A stretch of DNA of 39,702 bases from the NCBI GenBank assembly GCA_022865355.1, contig JALHST010000187.1, forward strand, positions 1 through 39,702, given 5' to 3'. Position 1 is the stretch's first letter; the number at the start of each line of letters is the position of its first letter. Source of the stretch: Maribacter sp. GTDB lineage: Bacteria > Bacteroidota > Bacteroidia > Flavobacteriales > Flavobacteriaceae. Shown piece by piece: positions 25,552-34,261 of the stretch. The position numbers and the translations under genes are program-made. The notes beneath the pieces are model-generated. The model made no database searches. It worked only from the letters and a program-made list of their open reading frames with translations, and was not told where the DNA came from.

Positions 25552-25791
25552 TTACTTTGTAAGTAATCCTTGCGCCTTCGCTTCTTTTAATACCACGGAT
25601 ATGCCCTTTTTGTTGATTGATTTCAATGCCTTGGCAGAAACCTTTAAGGTTACCCAACGATCCTCCTCTGGAATATAAAAACGTTTCTTGGAAAGATTTA
25701 CATTAAATCTTCTTCGCGTCTTATTGATCGAAAACGATACATTGTTTCCGAACATTGAACTCTTTCCAGTAATTTGACAAACTTTTGACAT
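25552..25791 (-). CDS. rpmB: 50S ribosomal protein bL28
   Basis: The 79-residue protein (MSKVCQITGKSSMFGNNVSFSINKTRRRFNVNLSKKRF) is bL28, a component of the large subunit. It has a single N-terminal Cys and lacks the CxxC zinc pairs, so it is the zinc-free type. It is the first gene of rpmB-rpmG-DUF4295 and has a good candidate promoter at 25821-25852, between it and the preceding cinA. Confidence 0.97.
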   Translation of the reverse strand: MSKVCQITGKSSMFGNNVSFSINKTRRRFNVNLSKKRFYIPEEDRWVTLKVSAKALKSINKKGISVVLKEAKAQGLLTK

Positions 25792-25820
25792 GGCGCTGAG
25801 TTTTTCTTATAAACAGGGTG

Positions 25821-25852
25821 CAAATTTATATCATTTTTGCGGGACGGACAAC
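25821..25852 (-). promoter_or_regulatory. Candidate promoter of rpmB-rpmG-DUF4295
   Basis: The minus strand reads GTTG (25852-25849), 20 bases, then TAAATTTG (25828-25821), a perfect -7 element with a -33 one base off TTTG. It starts 30 bases before the rpmB ATG and just after the cinA stop. The -33 variant GTTG is the same as in the ftsY candidate. Confidence 0.5.
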
Positions 25853-25860
25853 ATTCTCAT

Positions 25861-27111
25861 CTAGAATTTTAAAATTTCTTTCTGGAGCATTTCGAACCCC
25901 TTATTGACGGCCTTTTGTACAATACGCTCCCGATGGCTTCCCATATTGAATTTTTCAGTAATTACCCCCTTCGGTGTGGCTATGGCGATATACACGGTAC
26001 CGATGTCGGCTTCGGAATCTCCCTTGGTAGGCCCTGCATTGCCCGTGGTGGCAATTGAAAAGTCGGTATTCAATAACTTTTTCACATTTTGGGCCATCAA
26101 GGAGGCCACCTCGGCACTAACGACCGAATAGCGGTCAATGATTTTTTTGGGGACCTGGAGCACCTCTATTTTGGTCTCGGTAGCATAACTCACGATGCCC
26201 CCTTTAAAGTAATTCGATGCACCCGGCACCGATGTAATCTCTTCGGCGATTTTGCCTCCGGTGCAACTCTCGGCTGTGGCCAAGGTCATTTTTTTTTCAG
26301 TGAAAAGCTTTCCAATGATTTCCTCCAAATTCTCGTTATCCTCGATCCCAAATAAAATATCGGCGATCAGCGGATATAATTTTTGGGAGACCTCGTCAAT
26401 GGCCTTTTCAAGCTGGACCTTATCAGGGCCTTTGGCGGTCAAGCGTAACCTCACCTTGCCCAAATTGGGCAAGTAGGCCAATTTGATGAAAGGCGGTAAA
26501 TTATCTTCCCAGGCCTCTATTCTATTGGCAATGGCACTTTCTCCCAACCCGTAGGTCACCAAGGTTTTGTGGATAATGTGTGGACGGTCAAAGTGTGCTG
26601 CAATTTTTGGCAGGACCTCAGTGGTCATCAAATTCTTCATTTCGAATGGGACACCGGGAAGCGATATAAAGACGGTTCCCTCCTCCTCGAACCACATGCC
26701 AGGGGCTGTGCCATAGGCATTGTGCAATACCGTGGCCTTCGAAGGCACCTGAGCCTGTTTGCGATTGATTTCGGAAATAGGTGCCGTGGTAATATATTTT
26801 TTGAATAGGGCTTCAACATGGCATAGCACTTCTTTATCCTCTACCAAGGTATCTCCGAAAAATTCACAGAAGGTGTGTTTGGTGATATCATCTTTCGTCG
26901 GTCCCAATCCGCCGGTTACGATAACGATCGAACTTCTTGCTTTGGCTTCCTTAAGGGCTGCCAAAATGTGTTCCTTATCGTCTTGTACTGAAGTGATTTG
27001 ATACACCGAAACCCCAATTTTATTGAGCTCTTTGGCAATAAAGGCTGAATTGGTGTCAACAATTTGTCCGATAAGAATCTCATCGCCGATGGTGATGATC
27101 TCTGCGAACAT
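25861..27111 (-). CDS. cinA: CinA family protein (NMN amidohydrolase-like, PncC domain)
   Basis: The 416-residue protein has an N-terminal MoCF-biosynthesis-like domain ([49 protein letters not shown]) and a C-terminal CinA/PncC domain ([44 protein letters not shown]). PncC domains deamidate nicotinamide mononucleotide to recycle NAD; full-length CinA also acts on ADP-ribose, and its link to competence is historical. The start overlaps the stop of the Hpt gene by one base (TAATG), so these genes are co-transcribed with the FAH gene. Confidence 0.93.
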   Translation of the reverse strand: MFAEIITIGDEILIGQIVDTNSAFIAKELNKIGVSVYQITSVQDDKEHILAALKEAKARSSIVIVTGGLGPTKDDITKHTFCEFFGDTLVEDKEVLCHVEALFKKYITTAPISEINRKQAQVPSKATVLHNAYGTAPGMWFEEEGTVFISLPGVPFEMKNLMTTEVLPKIAAHFDRPHIIHKTLVTYGLGESAIANRIEAWEDNLPPFIKLAYLPNLGKVRLRLTAKGPDKVQLEKAIDEVSQKLYPLIADILFGIEDNENLEEIIGKLFTEKKMTLATAESCTGGKIAEEITSVPGASNYFKGGIVSYATETKIEVLQVPKKIIDRYSVVSAEVASLMAQNVKKLLNTDFSIATTGNAGPTKGDSEADIGTVYIAIATPKGVITEKFNMGSHRERIVQKAVNKGFEMLQKEILKF

Positions 27112-27449
27112 TATAGGTGGAAATCTTTTTTAAGTTCGGAAACTACCTGGTTGATATCTTTTTTTAGCACTGGGAAGACCTTTTCTATTTCGGCCATATT
27201 GGCAGCATTCTTGCCCAAAGTCTCAATTTTCAGGGCAGCGGCACGGGTTTGTTCCATCCCCAATAAATCGACATTGGGCTTAATTTTATGTGCCAATTGG
27301 TACACCTTTTCATAGTCACTATGTGCCAAGGCACTTTCTAGGGCCTGCAAGTCGTGGGGCACTTCCTCCAAAAAGACAGATATTACAGAGTTGACGAAAT
27401 CCTCATCCCCATCTGCCATCTCATTGATTTTATCAAGATTGTAAATCAT
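27111..27449 (-). CDS. Histidine phosphotransfer (Hpt) domain protein
   Basis: This 112-residue protein is a single Hpt domain. The phospho-accepting His54 lies in [14 protein letters not shown], following a [14 protein letters not shown] helix, and the domain is framed by an [20 protein letters not shown] helix. Free Hpt proteins relay phosphate between receiver domains and hybrid histidine kinases. No kinase or receiver is in the window, so its partners are elsewhere. Both ends overlap neighbours by one base: the FAH stop with its start at 27449, and its own stop with the cinA start at 27111. Confidence 0.92.
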   Translation of the reverse strand: MIYNLDKINEMADGDEDFVNSVISVFLEEVPHDLQALESALAHSDYEKVYQLAHKIKPNVDLLGMEQTRAAALKIETLGKNAANMAEIEKVFPVLKKDINQVVSELKKDFHL

Positions 27450-28060
27450 TATTTTACTTTTACAGTGAAGAGTTCATGCCCTTCCAATATGCCCGAAAGA
27501 TAGTCATTTGTTGCTATTCTTCCAACACCGGCCGGTGTACCGGTAAAAATAATATCACCTTTTTTCAACATAAAAAATTGGGATACATAGGCAATGAGGT
27601 CATCGATCTTCCAAAGCATGAGACTGGTATTGCCTTTTTGAACAATTTGGCCATTTTTGAGTAAACTAAAATTCAAATTGTTCAAATCGGAAAAATCGTT
27701 CTTTGGTAGCCACCTGCCTATCACGGCCGCACCATCAAAGCCTTTTGCCTTCTCCCAAGGCAGCCCTTTTTCCTTAAGTTGAGACTGCAGGTCACGGGCC
27801 GTGAAATCAATACCCAATCCTATTTCATCATAATAGTTATGGGCAAATTTGGCGTCGATATGTTTACCGACCTTCTTTATTTTGATCAATACTTCGACTT
27901 CGTGATGTACCTCTTTCGTAAAATCGGGAATATAGAAATCCTGATCTTTAGGAAGAATCGCAGAGTCAGGCTTTATAAATACAACGGGGTCCACGGGGCG
28001 TTCATTGGCAAGTTCTTTTATATGGTCGGCGTAATTTCGACCGATACAGATAATTTTCAT
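27449..28060 (-). CDS. Fumarylacetoacetate hydrolase (FAH) family protein
   Basis: The 203-residue protein matches the small YcgM-like FAH fold (oxaloacetate tautomerase, acylpyruvate hydrolase or related keto-acid enzymes). Metal ligands are visible as Glu54 and Glu56 (HHEVEVLI) and Asp85 (GIDFTARD), and the start IICIGRNYADHIKE and end FTGTPAGVGR are family signatures. Substrate is not decided. It is the first gene of the FAH-Hpt-cinA chain. No promoter consensus is evident in the 136 bases upstream. Confidence 0.9.
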   Translation of the reverse strand: MKIICIGRNYADHIKELANERPVDPVVFIKPDSAILPKDQDFYIPDFTKEVHHEVEVLIKIKKVGKHIDAKFAHNYYDEIGLGIDFTARDLQSQLKEKGLPWEKAKGFDGAAVIGRWLPKNDFSDLNNLNFSLLKNGQIVQKGNTSLMLWKIDDLIAYVSQFFMLKKGDIIFTGTPAGVGRIATNDYLSGILEGHELFTVKVK

Positions 28061-28196
28061 GTTATTCGGAGTTCAAGGTTCGTCAGAATTTATAAGTGGT
28101 ACTAATTTTTGAGGTTCAAAAAGCATTAAAAGCTTCCTTCTTTTGGCTCCCAACCGAAAGGGAATCGTTGTAAATTGGCTTACTTCCAACATCTTG

Positions 28197-28973
28197 TTAA
28201 CCCAATTTATTGTTCAAGCGACTCAATTTTATCTGGGTAAGCACTTTTTTCGTGTACAACGGAAAGTCGGCGTTGAGGATCCATCCGAAATAGCCGGGTT
28301 CATTGTCAAGCACCTCCCTGACCTTTTTACCTTTGTGTTTGCCAAACGAAAAAATTTCCTCCCCCTCTTCATCAAGGCCTATAAAACCCGCAAAATCGGC
28401 AAATTGCCTGTGTGTTGAAAATTCGGCTAATTTTTTAATGTTATTTTCAAGTTCGGGATACCGATCCAATTGGGAAAGCAGCACTTCATAGGTAGCTTGT
28501 GTGTCGGCCTCTGCACTATGGGCATCGCTAAGATCCTTATCACAGTAAAACTTATAGGCGGCTTCCAAGGTGCGTTTTTCCATTTTATGGAATATGGTTT
28601 GCACATCGACCGAAACCGAATGTTTCATATCAAAATCAATATCGGAGCGAAGCATTTCTTCTGCTAGTAAGGGAATATCAAAACGGTCTGAATTAAAGCC
28701 GCCCAAATCACTGTCCTTTATCATTTTGTAAATTTCCTTTGCCAAATTCTTGAAGGTGGGTTCGTTGGCCACTTTTTCATTCGAAATTCCATGAATAGCG
28801 ATGGCTTCTTCAGGAATTTCCATTTCGGGATTCACCAACCAGGTCTTACTTTCCTTATTGCCATTGGGGAAGATCTTTAAAATGGATATTTCAACGATTC
28901 GATCTCGGGCAACATTGATACCTGTAGTCTCTAAATCAAAAAAACAAATGGGTCGTGTGAGCTTTAACTCCAT
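28197..28973 (-). CDS. DEDDh 3'-5' exonuclease with ExoX-like C-terminal domain
   Basis: The protein is a DnaQ-like exonuclease. The start at 28973 (MELKLTRPICFFDLETTG) gives 258 residues; an ATG 21 bases further upstream lies inside the candidate -7 box. Exonuclease motifs are Asp13/Glu15 (FFDLETTGI), GGFNSDRFDIPLL, and the DEDDh signature His-X4-Asp in DAHSAEAD. The C-terminal FSFGKHKGKKVREVLDNEPGYFGWIL resembles the C-terminal element seen in ExoX-type nucleases. It removes nucleotides from 3' ends in repair or RNA processing; the role is inferred. A -7 box at 28992-28999 supports the chosen start. Confidence 0.9.
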   Translation of the reverse strand: MELKLTRPICFFDLETTGINVARDRIVEISILKIFPNGNKESKTWLVNPEMEIPEEAIAIHGISNEKVANEPTFKNLAKEIYKMIKDSDLGGFNSDRFDIPLLAEEMLRSDIDFDMKHSVSVDVQTIFHKMEKRTLEAAYKFYCDKDLSDAHSAEADTQATYEVLLSQLDRYPELENNIKKLAEFSTHRQFADFAGFIGLDEEGEEIFSFGKHKGKKVREVLDNEPGYFGWILNADFPLYTKKVLTQIKLSRLNNKLG

Positions 28974-28991
28974 ATTGTACGGTTCTTTGTA

Positions 28992-28999
28992 CAAATATA
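28992..28999 (-). promoter_or_regulatory. Candidate -7 box for the DEDDh exonuclease
   Basis: The minus strand reads TATATTTG, a perfect TAnnTTTG element, 19 bases before the ATG at 28973. I see no TTTG at the usual -33 distance. The upstream ATG at 28994 falls inside this box, so if the promoter is real only the shorter form can be translated. Confidence 0.4.
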
Positions 29000-29086
29000 A
29001 CCCTTCAAAAAGGAAAGGGAAATGATAGGCAGCTTTATTTCAAATCTTTGCACTATCCTTAAAAGTAATCATTGAAATGAACTCTA

Positions 29087-29695
29087 TTAACCTACTTTTT
29101 TGAATTTTAATGGCAAGGGCCGATACGCATAATAATGTAGTACCTCTTCCAAGGCCAGTTGTAACGCCCTATTGATCGGAACTATTTGGTTGCCCAATCT
29201 AAAATCTATTTGGGCCAATTTTTGGTAGTAGTCCGAAAATATAGGTATTGAAAGTCCGTTATTGATGGCAACGACAGTTCGTTCATAGTCTTCCGATTGA
29301 TTTTCTTTGATGATCTTGCAAGTTGCCAAGCGCAAAAGCCCCAATTTGTCCCTGCCCGCCGCAAAGCCAAAGAGGCGACAAATGAGTCCGCGGTGGGGGT
29401 AGTCGCTACAACTTCCTTTTGTATTATCCATCAAAGTCAAAGATCGATACAAATGGCAGATGGCAGTGGGCTGTTTTTTAATTTCCTCCAAGACTTGCAT
29501 GGCCATACCCTCTAAAAAAATATGATAGGCCCAGGGTAGAAATTCCAGCGGTGTGGCATCCACATCTGGTTTGGTACAACACTTTCCACATCCGGCAATA
29601 CAATGCAATTTCGTATGGGATTGGAATTGTGCTATCTCCTTTTCCAATTGATGGAATAATAGTTCCACCGATCGCACCCTGCGCTGTATCGACAT
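29087..29695 (-). CDS. YkgJ-like cysteine cluster protein
   Basis: This 202-residue protein has an N-terminal cluster at Cys32, Cys36, Cys39 and Cys40 (HCIAGCGKCCTKP). Further cysteines in CHLYRSL, GSCSDYPHRGLICRLFGF and TCKI resemble the CxxCG/YkgJ zinc- or iron-chelating family (UPF0153). Function is unknown; metal binding is inferred from cysteine spacing. It has no signal peptide. It is flanked by a 299-base gap upstream and a 113-base gap downstream and appears monocistronic. Confidence 0.8.
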   Translation of the reverse strand: MSIQRRVRSVELLFHQLEKEIAQFQSHTKLHCIAGCGKCCTKPDVDATPLEFLPWAYHIFLEGMAMQVLEEIKKQPTAICHLYRSLTLMDNTKGSCSDYPHRGLICRLFGFAAGRDKLGLLRLATCKIIKENQSEDYERTVVAINNGLSIPIFSDYYQKLAQIDFRLGNQIVPINRALQLALEEVLHYYAYRPLPLKFKKVG

Positions 29696-29994
29696 AAATT
29701 TTTTTGCGAAGGTACGTTGTAAAAGGAGTGCGATAATTTTTTTTATGAAACTTATTTATCGGTTTCGAATAAAAAGTTAAAAGACGGCATTATGCAAAAA
29801 TTCGCAGGCTCAATTTGTGACTCAAAGGATAGAAACAAACAAAGAATGCTTTTAAACTCGCAGTCAAATTTTAAATACCACCCCTACCCAAAATCAATCG
29901 GTAAATCTTCAAACCCCCTTGGCATTTCTCCTGCTGATCGAAAACCTTATTCTAACCATTTCGACATCGTAATCGGTAAAGAGGGAAGCAGATC
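29696..29994. other. Gap between the YkgJ-like and E2 genes
   Basis: About 300 bases between two minus-strand genes. It should hold the promoter of the YkgJ-like gene and the 3' end of the E2 transcript. An ORF from 29792 runs on the plus strand into the E2 stop, but its composition (Asn/Lys/Ser-rich, no domain) does not look coding. I see no strong hairpin or promoter. Confidence 0.4.
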
Positions 29995-31347
29995 TTAAAT
30001 CTCCCGATTCACGTCCCAAGCCTCCAAATAATCGGCCACGGCCTTGGCGAACATACTGCCCAAGGCGCCGTTGACCACCCGATGGTCATAACTATGGGAC
30101 AAATACATTTTGCTTCGTATCCCGATAAAATCTCCTTCGGGCGTCTCGATGACCGCGGGTACTTTTCGAATGGCCCCTAAGGCCAAGATGCCTACTTGGG
30201 GTTGGTTTATTATCGGGGTTCCAAAAACACTGCCAAAGGTACCTACATTGGTGACCGTATAGGTACCCTCTTGAACCTCATCAGGTTTCAGTTGATTTGT
30301 ACGGGCCCTTGCGGCTAAATCGTTCACTACCTGTGCCATGCCCACCAAGTTCAATCGGTCGGCATTCTTAATGACCGGTACTATTAAATTACCGTCGGGC
30401 AACGCTGTGGCCATTCCGATATTGATATTCTTTTTCTTAATGATTTTATCGCCCATCACCGAAATGTTGATCATGGGATAGGTCTTTAAGGCTTTGGCAA
30501 CGGCTTCCATGAAAATGGGTGTAAAGGTCAATTTCTCGCCTTCCCTTTTTTCGAAGGAATCCTTCATTTTATTCCGCCAAACGACCATATTGGTCACATC
30601 GACTTCGATAAAACTCTGAACATGCGCCGAGGTCGAAACACTTTCGACCATATGCTTTGCAATCAATTTGCCCATTCGGCTCATTTCAATGACCTCCTCG
30701 GAGCCACTTGTCGGGGTGGTCTCCCTCGTCGGACTATCGAGATCGGAAGACTCCTCGATTTTTAATGAAGTAGCGACCGCTTCCTGGGTAGCGGGTTCAG
30801 CTTGCAAAACCGCAGCCGGCCTGCGGTTTTCTATGTATTGCAGTATATCATTCTTACTTACCCTGCCTTCCTTGCCGGTTCCTTTTATGGTATCGAGTTC
30901 GGCGATGGTAATACCTTCCTCTTTCGCAATATTTCGAACCAAGGGTGAATAAAAGCGATCCGAAGCACTAAAATCCTGTACGGGAATATTTTCGGTAGTT
31001 TCCTTGACCATAGGTTGGTTCGCCTTATATGCAGTTATTGCTTCTTTTGGCGCTTTCGGGTCGGCATCATTTTCTATAGTTGCCACTGGAGCCGAACCCT
31101 CTTCTCCATTTAATTCTATAATGGCAACGGTCTGCCCAACCTTAATAATATCATCTACATTGAAAAGTTTTTCGACCAAAATACCTTCTACCTCACTTGG
31201 CACCTCCGAATCGACCTTATCGGTGGCAATTTCAAAAACGGCCTCATCCAACTCAATGACATCGCCAACCTCCTTTAACCAAGAAGTCAAGGTAGCTTCC
31301 GCTACACTCTCCCCCATTCTCGGCAATTTTAATTCAAACTTTGACAT
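29995..31347 (-). CDS. 2-oxo acid dehydrogenase E2 (dihydrolipoyl acyltransferase)
   Basis: The 450 residues follow E2 architecture: a lipoyl domain (1-77) with Lys44 in EIATDKVDSEVP, a linker, a peripheral-subunit-binding domain (about 130-172, FYSPLVRNIAKEEGITIAELDTIKGTGKEGRVSKNDI), a second linker, and a catalytic acyltransferase domain to the end. The complex could be pyruvate, 2-oxoglutarate or branched-chain dehydrogenase; E1 and E3 genes are not in the window. The active-site motif is His422-Arg-Val-Val-Asn426-Gly, with Asn where the usual HxxxDG has Asp (codon AAC). A strong promoter at 31385-31413 precedes it. Confidence 0.92.
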   Translation of the reverse strand: MSKFELKLPRMGESVAEATLTSWLKEVGDVIELDEAVFEIATDKVDSEVPSEVEGILVEKLFNVDDIIKVGQTVAIIELNGEEGSAPVATIENDADPKAPKEAITAYKANQPMVKETTENIPVQDFSASDRFYSPLVRNIAKEEGITIAELDTIKGTGKEGRVSKNDILQYIENRRPAAVLQAEPATQEAVATSLKIEESSDLDSPTRETTPTSGSEEVIEMSRMGKLIAKHMVESVSTSAHVQSFIEVDVTNMVVWRNKMKDSFEKREGEKLTFTPIFMEAVAKALKTYPMINISVMGDKIIKKKNINIGMATALPDGNLIVPVIKNADRLNLVGMAQVVNDLAARARTNQLKPDEVQEGTYTVTNVGTFGSVFGTPIINQPQVGILALGAIRKVPAVIETPEGDFIGIRSKMYLSHSYDHRVVNGALGSMFAKAVADYLEAWDVNREI

Positions 31348-31384
31348 ATTCTTATTTTATGAGACTTTTGGGGTGATTTTTTTG

Positions 31385-31413
31385 CAAAAATAATAAAAAA
31401 GCCCCCTTACAAA
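31385..31413 (-). promoter_or_regulatory. Promoter of the E2 gene
   Basis: The minus strand reads TTTG (31413-31410), 17 bases, then TATTTTTG (31392-31385). Both elements match the Bacteroidota primary-sigma consensus exactly with an accepted spacing. The -7 box ends 37 bases before the ATG. This is the best promoter in the window. Confidence 0.65.
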
Positions 31414-31429
31414 TAAACGTACTGCAAGA

Positions 31430-32050
31430 TTAATTTAATTTTAAAGAGCCTTCGAAAGGAATACGGTTCAAAATGCTTCTCCCCAAAGTCACCTCATCGG
31501 CATACTCCAACTCATCACCTACGGCGATACCCCTGGCAATCGTAGAAGTCTTGATATCCAATCCGTGCAATTGTTTAAAGATATAGAAATTGGTCGTGTC
31601 GCCTTCCATCGTAGAACTCAACGCAAAAATAAGTTCCTGTATAATGCCTTCCCGCGCCTTGTTTACCAAAGAGGTTATGGTTAGGTTTTGCGGGCCCACA
31701 CCTTCCATAGGGGAAATTTTTCCGCCCAGCACATGGTAGAGGCCTCTATATTGCCCGGTGTTCTCAATGGCCATTACGTCCCTAATATCTTCTACTACAC
31801 ATACCAAGGTTTTATCCCGTTTGGGACTGGCACAGATTTCGCAAAGTTCAACATCGGATATGTTGTGACAATTGGCGCAAAACTTGACCGAGCTGCGAAG
31901 ATTTTCCAGAGCCTGCGTCAACCGGACCGATTGCTCCTTGGGCTGCTTCAATAAATGCAGTACGAGTCGCAAGGCGGTACGTTTGCCTATTCCGGGTAGT
32001 TGCGACATCTCGTATACCGCATTTTCCAATAGTTTCGAAGAAAAATCCAT
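31430..32050 (-). CDS. recR: Recombination mediator protein RecR
   Basis: RecR acts with RecO (and RecF) to load RecA at single-strand gaps. The 206 residues show a helix-hairpin-helix ([12 protein letters not shown], 18-29), a four-cysteine zinc finger (Cys58, Cys61, Cys70, Cys73), and a Toprim domain with [28 protein letters not shown] and the [23 protein letters not shown] end. Length is standard. It is divergent from the sodium:solute symporter gene with 68 bases between. A -7 box TAATTTTG on the minus strand at 32075-32068 is a possible promoter. Confidence 0.97.
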   Translation of the reverse strand: MDFSSKLLENAVYEMSQLPGIGKRTALRLVLHLLKQPKEQSVRLTQALENLRSSVKFCANCHNISDVELCEICASPKRDKTLVCVVEDIRDVMAIENTGQYRGLYHVLGGKISPMEGVGPQNLTITSLVNKAREGIIQELIFALSSTMEGDTTNFYIFKQLHGLDIKTSTIARGIAVGDELEYADEVTLGRSILNRIPFEGSLKLN

Positions 32051-32067
32051 GGTTCTGGTTTACCCAA

Positions 32068-32075
32068 CAAAATTA
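32068..32075 (-). promoter_or_regulatory. Candidate -7 box for recR
   Basis: The minus strand reads TAATTTTG, matching TAnnTTTG, 18 bases before the recR ATG at 32050. No matching TTTG is seen at -33, so it is a weak call. Confidence 0.3.
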
Positions 32076-32118
32076 CGCACTATTTTTACTTTTTGTACTT
32101 TACCTGAAAATTATTTGC

Positions 32119-33576
32119 ATGACGCCGACCAACATCCTTCTACTCATAAGTGGCTATTTTTTGTTGCTGATGCTTATTTCGTATTTCACGGGTAAAAACG
32201 ATTCGAACGAGGATTTTTTTAAGGCAGGAAAACACTCCCCATGGTTTGTGGTGGCCTTTGGGATGGTAGGAGCCTCCTTATCGGGGGTCACGTTCATTTC
32301 GGTGCCAGGCTGGGTAGCCGATTCACAATTCAGTTATTTGCAGGTGGTATTCGGTTATTTTTTGGGGTATCTCATCACCGCATTTGTGCTGCTTCCCATT
32401 TATTACAAACAGAATGTTACCTCGATCTATCAGTATCTCGATGATCGGTTTGGCTTTGTAAGTTATAAAGTGGGGGCGATTTCATTTTTCGTTTCTAGGG
32501 TACTCGGGGCTTCTTTTCGACTGTTTCTAGTGGCAATTGTCTTACAGCAGTTTGTTTTTGATGCATGGAACGTTCCTTTTGAGGTAACGGTTACCTTGTC
32601 GATATTACTTATTTGGATCTATACTTTTAAAGGCGGAATAAAAACGATCGTCTGGACCGATACCTTGCAGACTTTGTTCATGTTAATGGCCGTCGGTCTT
32701 TCCATACATTTTATTTTGGCAAAAATGGACTGGAGTTTTGGCCAATTTCTTGCATCGGAAGAATTTAAGGAATACAACAAAACATTCTTTACCGAAGACT
32801 TTTTTGCAAAAAATAGTCTGATCAAATCGTTTTTAGGTGGTATGTTCATTACCATTTGTATGACAGGCCTTGATCAAGATATGATGCAAAAAAACCTGAC
32901 GTGCAGAACGTTGAAGGATGCTCAAAAGAACATGGTCACTTTTAGTATCGTCCTAGTTGCGGTAACCTTCGTATTCATGCTTTTGGGCGCCCTCTTGTTT
33001 ATCTATGCCGATCAGCACCAGATTGCCCTGCCCCTGATGGATGGCAAGCCAAAATCAGATCTGTTATTTCCCGAGATAGCCTTGAATAGTGGCTTAGGAC
33101 CGGTCGTAGCCATAACTTTCATCCTCGGTTTGATAGCGGCGGCCTATAGCAGTGCCGATAGCGCCCTAACTTCCTTGACCACCTCTTTTTGTGTCGACTT
33201 TTTGGGTATAGAAAAACAACCCGAATCCCGTCAAAAAAAGATTCGAAAAACCACCCACGTTGGCATGAGTATCTTATTGATCCTGGTAGTCATATCGTTC
33301 AAACACATTCTGGATACCAACGTAATCGATGGACTCTTACAGGTAGCCTCGTATACGTATGGCCCCTTATTGGGTCTCTTTGCGTTCGGTATCTTTACAA
33401 AACATCAAGTGTACGACCGGTATGTTTGGATAGTGGCGATCGCTTCGGTATTGATGATTGTAGGTTTGGCCAACATTCCGGTAGAAACCTTAGGCGGATA
33501 TGCCTTCGGCTATGAACTATTGCCAATTAATGGCGCTTTGACTTTTTTCGGATTATGGTCTATAAGAAAAAAATAA
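32119..33576 (+). CDS. Sodium:solute symporter family transporter
   Basis: This 485-residue inner-membrane protein has about 13 hydrophobic segments and the SSS (solute/sodium symporter) pattern: [41 protein letters not shown] near the start, a [18 protein letters not shown] helix and [21 protein letters not shown], whose Ser-rich helix is part of the Na+ site. The substrate cannot be told from sequence; the family transports sugars, sialic acid, proline or other small solutes. It is divergent from recR and convergent with the CoA-binding gene. Confidence 0.9.
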   Translation: MTPTNILLLISGYFLLLMLISYFTGKNDSNEDFFKAGKHSPWFVVAFGMVGASLSGVTFISVPGWVADSQFSYLQVVFGYFLGYLITAFVLLPIYYKQNVTSIYQYLDDRFGFVSYKVGAISFFVSRVLGASFRLFLVAIVLQQFVFDAWNVPFEVTVTLSILLIWIYTFKGGIKTIVWTDTLQTLFMLMAVGLSIHFILAKMDWSFGQFLASEEFKEYNKTFFTEDFFAKNSLIKSFLGGMFITICMTGLDQDMMQKNLTCRTLKDAQKNMVTFSIVLVAVTFVFMLLGALLFIYADQHQIALPLMDGKPKSDLLFPEIALNSGLGPVVAITFILGLIAAAYSSADSALTSLTTSFCVDFLGIEKQPESRQKKIRKTTHVGMSILLILVVISFKHILDTNVIDGLLQVASYTYGPLLGLFAFGIFTKHQVYDRYVWIVAIASVLMIVGLANIPVETLGGYAFGYELLPINGALTFFGLWSIRKK

Positions 33577-33632
33577 GATTGGGTCAAATAATTAAACCGA
33601 TTGAAATATCGTTTTTATCGGGTTATCATTTT

Positions 33633-33654
33633 AGGGTTGTAAGGCACCCTTTTA
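33633..33654 (+). terminator. Weak candidate terminator after the symporter gene
   Basis: AGGGT (33633-33637) and ACCCT (33646-33650) pair around an 8-base loop and are followed by TTTT, 57 bases after the symporter stop. The 5-bp stem is short, so this is a weak call. A second hairpin (GCCAAT/ATTGGC, 33677-33694) lies closer to the convergent gene. Confidence 0.3.
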
Positions 33655-33696
33655 AATTACTTTTTTGGGAATGCCCGCCAATTTTTTGATTGGCAG

Positions 33697-34056
33697 TTAA
33701 TACTGGCCTAGGGATAATAAAACCAAGGTGCACGCCACTTCGATTTCGATATTATATTCTGATAAAAGGGTATAAAATTCGGGATTTTCGGTGCCTGGGT
33801 TGAAAATTACCCGTTTAGGCCGTAGTTTTACGATATCGTTGTAGTACGCCTTCTGCTTTTTAGGGTTCAAGTACAAAGTTATGGTATGAATATTTTTAAA
33901 ATCGTCTAAATTGGTCTTAATTTGCACCCCGTGAACCGTGCCGGAATTTATTCCAAAGGCTTGTGTCGGAATTTTATTGGCTACCAAACGATATATTGCC
34001 AAGGAACTATACCTGCCTAGATTGGTGGAAGCCCCAAAAACTAAGGTTTTTTTCAT
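33697..34056 (-). CDS. CoA-binding (YccU-like) Rossmann protein
   Basis: The 119-residue protein starts MKKTLVFGASTNLGRYSSLA, a glycine-rich nucleotide-binding loop, and contains IHTITLYLNPKKQKAYYNDIVKLRPKRVIFNPGTENPEF, which is typical of the CoA_binding_2 family related to E. coli YccU. It is a single Rossmann fold. The function is not known; CoA binding is a family property. No operon partner. A 7-bp inverted repeat (34062-34068 with 34081-34087) lies just upstream of its start and may be regulatory. Confidence 0.85.
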   Translation of the reverse strand: MKKTLVFGASTNLGRYSSLAIYRLVANKIPTQAFGINSGTVHGVQIKTNLDDFKNIHTITLYLNPKKQKAYYNDIVKLRPKRVIFNPGTENPEFYTLLSEYNIEIEVACTLVLLSLGQY

Positions 34057-34204
34057 ATGTTAAAGTTATGTGAGCGCCGGTAACTTTCACAAAAAATATT
34101 CGTCTATTTAGTACAGAAATTTTAAGTATTTCAAAACCTATGTCGTTGATAAAGCCATATGTTTATAGTTAATGGTTAGTGTTTAATATGGCCTATCAGC
34201 GAAA

Positions 34205-34232
34205 AGGACCCCGACAGCAATGTCGGGGTCCT
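34205..34232 (-). terminator. Intrinsic terminator of the fabH-type gene
   Basis: A perfect 12-bp stem (AGGACCCCGACA / TGTCGGGGTCCT) with a GCAA loop, 30 bases beyond the stop at 34262. On the minus strand it is followed by TTTTC. On the plus strand it is followed by GTGTTTTT, so it could stop transcription both ways. Confidence 0.8.
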
Positions 34233-34261
34233 GTGTTTTTAGCTGCAAGTTCTATGGGTGA

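Noticed and set aside
29792-29998. 68-codon plus-strand ORF in the gap before the E2 gene
   Set aside because: No domain or start signal, and it runs into the stop of the convergent E2 gene. It looks like chance.
33677-33694. GCCAAT-TTTTTG-ATTGGC hairpin as terminator of the CoA-binding gene
   Set aside because: The stem is only 6 bp and no T run follows on the minus strand.
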